The position numbers were made by a program, and so were the translations under genes. DNA of 64,000 nucleotides from Chrysaora quinquecirrha (Eukaryota > Cnidaria > Scyphozoa > Semaeostomeae > Pelagiidae), in NCBI GenBank assembly GCA_014526335.1, contig JACTAT010000044.1, positions 457,039-521,038 of the forward strand, written 5' to 3'. Within the stretch, counting starts at the first letter, position 1. Each line of letters begins with the position of its first letter. Under the pieces are notes generated by a model. That model was not told the DNA's origin and made no database searches. It saw only the letters and a program-made list of their open reading frames with translations. Shown here piece after piece: positions 55,659 to 64,000 of the stretch.

Positions 55659-56640
55659 TCAGCTCTCTTCTCTCTTCATATTTGAGAGCTTTGACATTTG
55701 ATTTTGAGTTGGGTAGAATTCATGAGACGTATTGAAATTTGTTTGATGAGGGATGATATGTTCCTGAAGCTTGTACGATTGAAATTGCTGTAGTTGTTGC
55801 TGATCTTGAAATTTTTGTTGTTGTGGTTGTTCTTGCTGTTGTTGAGGGACCTGATTTTGTTGAGATTGCTGTGGTTGTTGATATTGTCGCTGTTGTTGCT
55901 GCTGATGTTGTTCTTCATTAATTCGGTTTACTTGGTGGTTTCCTTGGTTGTTTACAATTGGTTTCTGCTTAAACGTTCTTTGGCATACTTGGCTTGATGT
56001 TTGTGGAGGTTCTCTTTTAGGTAAAATTGTGTATTTAGAATTTCTGACTAGCACGGATGTGCCTCTTTCTGTTAGGTGTAGTCCGTCTCGTCTTAAATCA
56101 GGGTCTATAAATGTGCTGGTATTGACGATTATTGAAATACACTAACCGACTTGCCATGATTATTAGAATGTCATTAATAAAATCGATTTTTCTTCTCATT
56201 CTGGATTGCGGTCTTCATATCTGACATCTCTTGATACAATTTATGATATCAACAATTTTGCCTGTGGATATTTTTCTTTAATATGTTTGAACAAGTCTTC
56301 CAATAATGCAACAATTTCAGATTCTGTACCAGATCTAAAGGATTATTTGTGCCTGTGTGAATTAATATGGTTTCGACATTTAATAATTTTAGCATTGCAA
56401 GATGGGATTTGATGTCTTGGATTTTCCGCCCGTGATGTGTTCATTTTTCGTTGTAACCACTTCTGTAAAATTTCTTTGGGTAAATTTCTTGTATGATTGA
56501 ATCACCAATTAAAAAGATCTTGCACTCGAGCTCGGTTATTTGACGTGATGAGTTGCCATTGTTGATTTGTCTTTGCTGCTGCAGTTGATGACAGGAAGAA
56601 AATCATCACCAGCTGCGTCTGCGGGAGATTGTTCTTGCAG
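55659..56640 (-). pseudogene. SGNH-hydrolase-like domain with Gln-rich tail (broken)
   Basis: Minus strand: IFLIGDSIIQEIYPKKF (block I, GDS), then after a stop IQDIKSHLAMLKLLNVETIL and IHTGTNN (block III). Later RRDGLHLTERGTSVLVRN supplies the D-x2-H block. It continues into a Gln-rich tail (HQQQQQRQYQQPQQSQQNQV) to 55659. Stops and frame changes lie between the blocks. SGNH/esterase domains like this occur in ORF1 proteins of LINEs and in cnidarian mobile elements. Whether this was a host gene or an element protein is unclear. Confidence 0.6.
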
Positions 56641-57290
56641 GCCAGGTTGTACTTCTGGGTCCGTAATGGTTGCCTGAGGGTCCGTATGTTATTTGTTTTG
56701 TGCTCATAACTAGTAGCTCTTCCTTGGCAAATCGTTGCAATTTAGAAAGGGATTGGTGTATTTTGCTTCATCAGTTAGCACTGTTAGAAAATGGTTTCGC
56801 TTCTGTGTTGTCATTCTTTGAAAACAAGGCTTTAAATGAATTTTTGTCATTATATTACTAAATTACTTATGTCAATATATGTCCTTATGCGTAGATAGTA
56901 TTTTTGTATACAAAAGATATAAGGATGTCAAAAGCCAAGAATGCTTGATTTAAATAATACGAGGGTAAAATAAGAAAATAGGAGTATTCGCACTCGACAT
57001 ACAGAGATGGAAGCCTTGTGAATTCTAATATGTGTATTTGTGACTAGTTTTGAAGTTCAAGATCATCGAACATTAACCCGAGTTAATGTAGCTTAATGCC
57101 GAGGTGAACTAAAGCATAACCCCCGTCACCTTCTAAACCTTACCACCCCCCCCCTTCGCTACAGCATTATTTCCGTTCACTTCTCGTTGAACTCAGACAT
57201 ATTCATTGTGCTCTCATACTTCGTGAATTCTATTTCATCAATTGTTTATCGTTTAACCGCTGATTTCTTCTACTAAAAAGGGATAGTAGT
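56641..57290. other. No gene recognised
   Basis: AT-rich, with a short C run (CCCCCCCCC near 57146-57154). No recognisable coding region. Confidence 0.5.
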
Positions 57291-57317
57291 ACTTCGCACA
57301 ACAGCAGATTAACAAGA

Positions 57318-57991
57318 GATCGTAAACTCACTCTAAGAGATTTTCAAAGGATGATAAAAGCGCCCTCAAGTCTAGATGCTCGCACTATGGCCTGTCCATC
57401 ATTGGCAAGAAGGAAACACTAGCTTTGCGCCTACATGGATTCCTTCACCGCCCTGCCCCTTTTGATTCGGAAAACTCAAGCCAAGATGGTGCTCCTTTGG
57501 AAGAATCTTCCACCAACAACTTGCCTGAATCTGCCGCTAATTCTACACAAGCCAATTTGTCATTCTCAATCGAAATGCTGCGTGGCATCATCCGTGAAGA
57601 GCTGAATACAACTCGCACTCAGTCACAACAGCCTACTTTTACAACTAAAGCCCCCCTCTCTCCAGCTTCGCTCATCGTCTCAACTTCAACTGAGCCTTTA
57701 TCTCAACAACACGCACCACCTCGCACCTCCCAAAGTTCATCAACTACATTGCTGCCGCCAACATCTAACCAAAGCACCAACGAGCCCTCTCACAGTCAAC
57801 CTGGTAACATTAATTATTTATCATCATTATTGCAAACAACTCAGTGTAGTCTTCCTCCGCTATCCGCAAAAATCACAAAAGCGTTACAAAATAAAGATTA
57901 TGTTGATTTAAATTCCTTGTTAACTACTTCTCTATATGACTATGTATCTAGTTCTGGTTATGAAATTCAAATCCAACCCCCTGCTACCTAG
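57318..57991 (+). pseudogene. DIRS-like element: SAP-domain gag region
   Basis: The frame is open from about 57318. A SAP-like motif (DDKSALKSRCSHYGLSIIGK, then KETLALRLHGFL) is followed by a Ser/Thr/Pro/Gln-rich region and a conserved end (LPPLSAKITKALQNKDYVDL, NSLLTTSLYDY). SAP domains bind AT-rich DNA, and this arrangement is common in tyrosine-recombinase (DIRS/Ngaro-type) retroelements. No Met start is fixed. Confidence 0.65.
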
Positions 57992-58419
57992 GATGAATCT
58001 TTCGCTCTCACAGCAATGCGTAATCAACCTAAGAAAAGCCTGGAATATTTTCATACGAGGCATGGTTCATTTCCATCCAATGATCTCACTGGTAAACGCA
58101 TCCTTTTTCATTGCGACAATAGAATAGTAGTGGATATATGGTCTTCTAGTACGTCAAAGTGTCCACACATAATGTCACTACTCCGCAGAACCTTCTACCA
58201 GCCTCACTCAACACAAAATTCAGCTCGCACGGCTTCAGAATTGGCGCGGCCACAACAGCGGCTGCTGCAAACGTCCCAGATTGGCTAATAAAGGCTCTCG
58301 GACGATGGTCTAGTGATTGTTATCAAACCTATATCCGTACACCATCTACGACGATTGACACTATCCCAGGCGTGTTAGCCCGCAATGTCGCTCATCCCTC
58401 GACCACCTGGTGCCCTTAG
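57992..58419 (+). pseudogene. DIRS-like element: RNase H end joined to tyrosine recombinase end
   Basis: LTGKRILFHCDNRIVVDIWS and HIMSLLRRTFY (RNase H/connection region) are followed directly, in another frame, by SSHGFRIGAATTAAAANVPD, WLIKALGRWSSDCYQTYIRT. The latter carries H-x2-R, a downstream W and the nucleophile Tyr of tyrosine recombinases. The reverse transcriptase and the first half of the recombinase are missing, so this is an internally deleted element. Confidence 0.75.
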
Positions 58420-58930
58420 CTCACCCTCGTCGTTGGTAGTTTTGGAGGTATTTTGGCGAAATGGCCGCCAGATTGGCGGCAAACTGTTTAATATTTCATT
58501 ATCGTTGTGTTTAGTGTTTATATAATCTTCAATGAACTGCTAGCTATGTCGTATACCTGGCCCATATGTTTACCGGCCAGCGCAATCTATTAGTTACCGA
58601 ATTATATTGCTTTAAATTGTTGTGCTAATGTTCATGTTAAGGTTGATTATATTAATATGATACGACTTCCTTACTGCCAACTGAGGGTTCTTCTTACGTC
58701 ATTTCTGCTTTAGTGAACCGATGGAGTTAAGCAAATTTAAAATTGTTTGTCTCTCTGTATTGTTTATATTTTCCGATAGGAAAAAGTAGCCTCGAATGCA
58801 ACTGAAATTAGTGTGTAATTGTGTAGAAAAGGGGTGATCGAGTTTAAAGAAGAATGTCAAGGGTCAATATTATCAGTTCAAGTTTTTGATAAAGTTTTTG
58901 TAATGATAGGGCTTTTGTAAATTCTTGTAA
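58420..58930. other. No gene recognised; probable DIRS-like 3' flank
   Basis: AT-rich region with GGCCGCCAGATTGGCGGC (short inverted repeat) near 58462-58479. Nothing else is recognised. Confidence 0.4.
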
Positions 58931-58939
58931 TAATCTATT

Positions 58940-59385
58940 CAGCTAATCAGATAGCAATTTATTTTGAATGTGCGAATGTTACGTTCAAATTGTTGCACCA
59001 TCATGAAATTAACAATCAGATTAGAGGATTATTTGGGACTTTCCCTTTGCAAAAAAATCCAACCAATCAGATTAGAGAATTATTAGGGACTTTCCGTTTG
59101 CTTAGAAACTATCAACCAGTCAGGTTATAGGATTATTACGGAGCTTTCTGGTTTATATGAAATCAACCAATCAGGTTTGAGGATTGCTACGGAATTTCCC
59201 TTTTTTAGGGACTTTGTTTAGGGATAGATGAGCTGGTTTTGCTAACTTATAACAATTTAAGTCGGTTTTTAGAATTATAGAATTTTATATAAAAACAGCG
59301 GATAGCGGATTGAATTCAACTGCATACAGTTCAATGGCTGTATATTACGGTCAAAATATTCGGAAGTAACTGCTTTATACTGATG
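58940..59385 (+). promoter_or_regulatory. Promoter related to the palindromic element, with kappaB-like sites
   Basis: Shares with the palindrome arms GCGAATGTTACGTTCAAATT...CACCATCATGA (diverged from TTCGAAGGTGACGTTCGAA...GCCATCATGA) and repeated CCAATCAG-x2-T modules (59063, 59167). It also shares GGATTATTACG and the start context AAGTAACTGCTT-x-ATG (ATG 59383). Instead of heat-shock elements it has GGGACTTTCC at 59035-59044 and 59086-59095, and GGAATTTCCC at 59191-59200. All fit the NF-kappaB consensus. A TATATAAAAA box is at 59286. Factor binding is a prediction. Confidence 0.6.
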
Positions 59386-59599
59386 GAGGTGAGATCGGTG
59401 GGTGTTGAAGAAGGAGAAAGGCCGATTTAACAAAGAAAAAGTATCAAAAGTTACCTTCGAGTGTATTGCTTGTCTATGGCTTCTAGTTTTGGGTCTTATA
59501 ACACTTGCATTTTATTCTGGTATTGCTTCAATCCTTTTGATTAAATTCTTAATGTTTGAAGTGAATCATTTACATGAAGTGGTATATATAATGAGATAA
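59383..59599 (+). other. Short coding remnant downstream of the kappaB-type promoter
   Basis: The ATG at 59383 opens only 15 codons. An overlapping frame (59402-59599) encodes a basic start and a hydrophobic, membrane-like segment (CIACLWLLVLGLITLAFYSG), ending HEVVYIMR. The ATGGAG/GTGAGA sequence could also be a splice donor. No homology recognised. Confidence 0.3.
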
Positions 59600-60569
59600 G
59601 AAGTAATTCAAGCAAATTATTTTAGGGCGAATTTTTTTGGTAACCTTCTCTTTTTGGCAGACTCTCCGAATTTTGAAAACTGTAGACTTAGCAGGAAAAA
59701 GTTTCGTGTACAAAAAAACACAGCTGCCGAAAACTGTAGGCAGATGGAATCATCCGTTTCCTTTGTTGCTACACTTGTAAAACTTGTTTGAGCATGCGCC
59801 GTTCTTAAGGGATGCCGATGATTTCTAAAGGGCTGCCAACAAAATTGCAAAAAATGTCAAACGTGATATAGTGAGCGCATTCTTTGTTGTGAACTGTGAG
59901 GGCAGAGGGGACTAGATAGACTGATAGACCAACTGAGTGAACATTTTGTTCTAAATTATCTTATTCAGCATTATTTTCAACTTTAACAGCTTTTTTATAA
60001 GATTACACATCATCTCTAAAGGTTTTAAATTAACTATGAAATCACCATTCAACATTCAGAATGAGATTCCTTGCGATGTCTGCGAAACCTTCCAGCTTCG
60101 GGGGCAGAAGGTTTTGAGGCGCCAAACCTGCGGTTTTCAGAAGACAGTACCAAAAAAAAACGCTTCAACATCTACCAAAAAAGGAAGGCATCAGCTGAAA
60201 ACAGAATGTTACCAAAAAAATACGCCCTTTTAATGAGAATTCTGTACTTATTTAATGTAGTTAATAATTAAAATTATTTATTTGTAAATTTTAGAGTAGA
60301 TAAGGATTACTTCTCGCCTCATCCTGCGCACCGTATGCAAGGTTTCAAAACGAGGATAGTGATTTCAAAGAGGTTATGATGGGACCTCAAACGAAGTCAT
60401 AAAAAACCGTACCGTTGTAGTGCTAGCTGATGACATCACTGAAGTAGGACCCACTGCCGCCGGATGCATCCTGTGGAAGGGCGAACAATACCTCTCCTAC
60501 TTGCGCATTAATCGCCATTTACGCTGGGGCGTAAATAGATCAATACAGTTTATTTGATAAATTATTTAT
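59600..60569. other. No gene recognised
   Basis: Short open stretches only (for example 60036-60233, Lys/Gln-rich). No domain, RNA gene or repeat is recognised. Confidence 0.5.
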
Positions 60570-60863
60570 TTGATTAAGTCGAAAAGCATAGTGATTTGCC
60601 CCTCACCACCAAGCAGGGTCTTTTTCTCAGAGGTCCTTTGTTCTCACAATAGGAATGAAATATATATTGACACGAAAGAATCACAGCATGGTTTAGACGG
60701 AAAACTTAACGAGTCTAGAATACATGATATAGCAAATATATATGTCGTCAATCAAACAGCAAGATTTATGCAAAGGAAAGGACGGCACAGAATGTGTAAA
60801 AGGTATGAGCATTTACATTTGCAGGAACGCAGTGATCCATTTAAGCCCAAGCACGAACGATGA
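60570..60863 (+). pseudogene. Unrecognised 97-codon frame, possibly SGNH-like remnant
   Basis: KSKSIVICPSPPSRVFFSEV and EIYIDTKESQ recall the 'V-ICP-PPS' and 'Y-D' blocks of SGNH-like proteins of mobile elements, and RYEHLHLQERSDPFKPKHER follows. The resemblance is weak and no catalytic GDS or D-x2-H is present. Confidence 0.3.
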
Positions 60864-61380
60864 TTAATGCACAACTGGTTAAGTGTTAAATTCTGTTGCG
60901 GTGCTTTCTTTTCCCACCCAAGTATTTCTAAAGTGCTATACAATATAGCAAAAACTATCATAGTTGTTGTCTAAAAACATGGTAGTTCTACAGAATGAAA
61001 ATAAAACAAAAAAACAGAATAAATGATATGAAAAAGAAAGATACCCTACCATAGAGGGCTGTTATCATTGTCAGCATGATCATATACATGAAATCTTCTC
61101 CTAGGCAACTGTTGTGTATGTAGGCACGATGTTAAAGATAGACACCAATTTATTGCTATGGCAACAGGCCTAAAATGAACACGCCTTGTTTGCATTCTTG
61201 CAACTTTAGAATCCCCTATCTCTATATCATTGTCAAGGTTACTGTGAATGAAATGCATGAGCAAATAATCAGCCTTAATCCTAAATAAGCAGCTCCTGAG
61301 TCGACCATCCCAGCTAAAATATTAATAGATAATGTAGACTTATTTATCCATCCTCTGAGACATATATCTTCAATACCTAT
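60864..61380. other. No gene recognised
   Basis: AT-rich spacer before the LINE fragment; no supported feature. Confidence 0.5.
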
Positions 61381-61690
61381 GTGATTGATTGTACAATTCC
61401 AGATAAGCTCAAATTGGCTGATATTACAGCTCTTCACAAGAAAAGGGATACCTTGAATAAAAAAAACTACAGGCCGATGAGCCTTCTCTCAGCAATATCA
61501 AAAATGTTTGAGCGTATTAAACATGATCAATTGTACCACTATATTGGCAACCTTTTCTCCTCACTCCTTTGTGGGTTTCGTAAAGGTTATAACACTAAGT
61601 ATGCCCTATTAAATTTTTTACAAAGCTGTAAAAGTAGCCTTGATATTGGTGGGCTTGGAGAAGCTCTTCTGATGGATCTCTCTATGTCTC
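61381..61690 (+). pseudogene. LINE reverse transcriptase fragment
   Basis: ITALHKKRDTLNKKNYRPMS, LLSAISKMFERI, LLCGFRKGYNTKYALLNFLQ and EALLMDLSMS match blocks 1-4 of a jockey/CR1-like reverse transcriptase, where AFD normally follows. The fragment stops exactly where the catalytic palm begins and runs into gypsy integrase sequence. Confidence 0.75.
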
Positions 61691-62270
61691 ATTATGACTA
61701 CACGACGGACACACGCTACAGCCTACCATCCGCAAACCAACGGCCTCGTCGAACGATTTAACAGTACATTAGCAGAAGGTCTATCTATGTATGTCAGTTC
61801 ACATAAGAAAGATTGGGATAAGCACCTCCCAATGATTCTCTTTGCTTATCATGTTTCTCCGCACCCAGCAACACGCGAATTACCTTTCTACATACTCTAC
61901 GGCCGCAAACCTCGATTACCTATCAACGTTGCTTTACTACTACCTTCGCCAAATCTTTCTAATTCTGTCAAAGATCACCGTGCTCGTATCGTGCTTAACC
62001 TTGCAGAAGCACAGAAAATCATCGAATCGAACATGCAACTTTCACAACAACGCATGAAACAACAATACGACAAGAAAAGTTGACAAGTTCAATTGGACAT
62101 CGGTTCAAGAGTTTGGGTTTACACACCGAAACATCGCAAAGGTTTATCAAAAAAAAACTGCTGCACAATTGCCATGGCCCGTATAGAATCATGAACAAGT
62201 TATCGCCTGTTATAAGCTCTGTACCTCGGATAATTGTTCCCTGTCGGTCGCCGTACACGCCAATCGTCTG
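61691..62270 (+). pseudogene. Ty3/gypsy integrase C-terminal fragment
   Basis: THATAYHPQTNGLVERFNST (end of the integrase core with catalytic Glu), then HLPMILFAYHVSPHPATREL, YGRKPRLP. After a stop near 62081 and a frame change come GSRVWVYTP and GLSKKLLHN/HGPYRI (GPY module). It belongs to a gypsy family different from that at 31-39 kb. Its 3' LTR is at 62596. Confidence 0.75.
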
Positions 62271-62595
62271 AAGCCATCCAGCAGATCGTCCTATCGATCC
62301 ACCGACGGAGAATCAACCGGATGACGCGGATCGCTGACGCGGATCTTCCTTCCGATAGTTTCATCCAAAAGGAATCTTCTGCGCCAGCTGACAACATTGT
62401 CTCGTCTGACTCAACTCAACCGAATATTCGCCATAATACTTCTGATTCTACCCAGCATGATAATAAAGATAATAACGCAGATTCTTCGATCGAACCGAGT
62501 ATAACGCGTTCAGAAGAGGTTTATAAACCTCAAGAGATTACCGCTGCTTAATTTTTAACGCAAACCAGGAGGCTTGAATTTAAAGAAAGGAGTAA
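62271..62595 (+). pseudogene. Gypsy C-terminal tail and polypurine tract
   Basis: Open stretch 62234-62551 rich in Ser/Asp/Asn (SSDSTQPNIRHNTSDSTQHD), typical of the low-complexity end of gypsy pol. It is followed by the purine-rich AAAGAAAGGAG immediately before the LTR. Confidence 0.5.
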
Positions 62596-63333
62596 TGTTG
62601 GAATTATATTAACTACGTTTCCGGAATCATATGAAACTACTTTTAATACTTGGAATTTATTGCTGTTTTGTACAAAGTTAACTGGAGTTATTCGTTGTTG
62701 TTTGTATAAAGTTTTATTGCTGATTATTATTATGAAAGACTTTACTGCTGATTCATCTGCTTGACTGAGAAAAAGAAGAAACTGACGGATATACCTTTTA
62801 AGGAGCTGGCGCTCCATTGGACAATCCAATATATGACTCTTAGTTTGATTGGTTAAAGAAACTCTTTCTTTTTCTTACATTTACCGTATTTAGTTATTAA
62901 TCTAGGCATTAGTCATAAGGGTATAAAAGTTGGGGTTTCTTTTGGTACGGGGCTTTTTTCTCTGGGTTTTGAAAGATATACAGACGATGAAAGGAAAAGA
63001 AAAGAAAGAGATGATGGGACGAGCAGATAAGTGAATTCATTCTGTTGTACTTTTAGACCTTGAGTTTTATTGAAGTTTTAAGATATTCTTGATAATTCTG
63101 ACGTTTTGAGGTTTTGAAGATATGTCGTAAGGATTTTTGAAATTGAATTGTTAGAGTTTTGAAATTTGAAATATTGTTGTATTGCCGAAATTACTGTGTT
63201 ATTGTTGCCATACCTTACCACGAAATCTACTGTTGGGAACTTTGAGAACATTCGTATCTGAATCTTCGTATTTTAAAGCCAAATCAGAGAGAACTCACGC
63301 AACAGTTGAATCACAAAAGACGGTGATTTAACA
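62596..63333 (+). mobile_element. Putative gypsy 3' LTR (738 bp)
   Basis: Starts TGTTGGAATT and ends TTTAACA, giving TGTT...AACA ends. A TATAAAAG box lies near 62922, a plausible LTR promoter. It abuts degenerate telomere-like repeats at its 3' edge. With no second LTR in the window, the limits are an estimate. Confidence 0.55.
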
Positions 63334-64000
63334 ATAACCATAACCCTAACCCTAACCCCAACAATAACCCTAACCCTAACCTTATCCTAACCCTAACCAT
63401 AACCCTAAACATAACCCTAACCCTAACCCTAACCCTAACCATAAACCTAACCCTAACCCTAGCCCTAACCCTAACCCTAACCGTAACCCTTACCCTAACC
63501 CTAACCCTAACCCTAACCCTAACCCTAACCCTAATCCTAATCCCAAACTGTAACCCTAACCCCTAACCCCAACCCCTAAACCCCCCTAACCCCCCAACCC
63601 CCTAACCCTAACCCCTAACCCCTAACCCTAACACTTACCATAACCATAACCCTAACCCTAACCTTTACCATAACCCTAGCCCTAACCCAAACACTAACCC
63701 AAACCCTAACCCTAACCCTAACTCTAGCCCTAACCCTAAACCCTACCCTAAACCTAACCCTAACCCAAACCCTAGCCCTTACCATAACCGTAACCCTAAC
63801 ACTAACCACAACCTTTACCATAACGCTAGCCCTGACCCAAACTCTAACCAAAACCCTAACTCTAACACTAACCTTAGCCCTAACCCCAGCCATAACCCTA
63901 ACTCTTACCCTAACCCTTACCTTAACACTATTGCTAACCCTAACCCAATCCTATCGCCAGCCTTATCACTACACTAACCTAACCTTAACTCTAACCCTAA
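63334..64000. repeat. Degenerate telomere-like CCCTAA repeats
   Basis: (CCCTAA)n with many variants (CCATAA, CCCTAG, CCTTAC, AACCCC), becoming more irregular toward the window end. TTAGGG is the usual metazoan telomere unit. The strand orientation (CCCTAA reading rightward at the right side of unique DNA) is opposite to a normal right-hand chromosome end, so this is interstitial, inverted, or a join. Confidence 0.85.

Noticed and set aside
63615..63893. Open frame with Val/Arg repeats
   Set aside because: Translation of degenerate telomere-like repeats.
1..64000. tRNA, rRNA and snRNA genes
   Set aside because: None was recognised by eye; a covariance-model scan would be needed to exclude small ones.

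Overview
This is a gene-poor, repeat-dominated piece of an animal genome. Spliced exons with GT/AG borders, APE-type LINEs, Ty3/gypsy and DIRS-like retroelements, MITEs and TTAGGG-type repeats are all visible. The mixture of multi-copy families (IS3-like integrase-domain proteins, DUF6589-type proteins, RecQ-like helicases, G2E3-like HECT proteins) and the AT-rich composition suggest a cnidarian, but another marine invertebrate is possible; the species cannot be named from the sequence.

Layout. 1-832: one copy of a composite repeat with a 20-bp minisatellite. 2.1-15.4 kb: a broken integrase-domain gene whose first intron (about 10.7 kb) holds a decayed DUF6589-type gene (+) and the 5' exon of a RecQ-like helicase (-). 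The helicase exon is split just after its start codon by a 6.7-kb near-perfect palindrome (7278-13961) with two proteins per arm and a centre of GATC-rich short repeats. 15.4-31.1 kb: exons, all on the minus strand, of a CUE plus HECT (G2E3-like) gene; between them lie a degenerate LINE (-, 18.6-21.6 kb) and a LINE with a 2A motif (+, 22.5-29.5 kb), itself split by a 1.87-kb foldback element with a 10-bp target duplication. 31.1-39.6 kb: two tandem copies of a chromodomain Ty3/gypsy element sharing one LTR. 39.6-54.5 kb: a satellite-rich block with 6.6 kb and 2.8 kb of a 16-bp minisatellite, inverted flanks, a 500-N gap, a piggyBac-like fragment and TTAG repeats. 54.5-64 kb: relics (SGNH hydrolase-like, DIRS-like, LINE/gypsy chimera, an LTR) ending in degenerate CCCTAA repeats.

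The most interesting object is the palindrome. Each arm carries what reads as a complete heat-shock-type promoter (seven contiguous alternating TTCNN/GAANN pentamers, a CCAAT box, TATAAAAG) before a 207-codon gene. More heat-shock-element arrays lie near the ends, and three full TGACGTCA (CRE/ATF) sites lie in each terminus. A partly similar promoter at 58.9-59.4 kb keeps the CCAAT modules and start context but has kappaB-like sites (GGGACTTTCC twice, GGAATTTCCC once) instead of heat-shock elements. This suggests a family of stress-wired mobile elements that exchange response modules.

Almost every protein-coding relic here is broken by stops or frameshifts. The clearest exceptions are the two genes in the right arm of the palindrome and the gag gene of the second gypsy copy. 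Long open frames in the minisatellites are artefacts: a 16-bp unit is not divisible by three, so one open frame opens all three.
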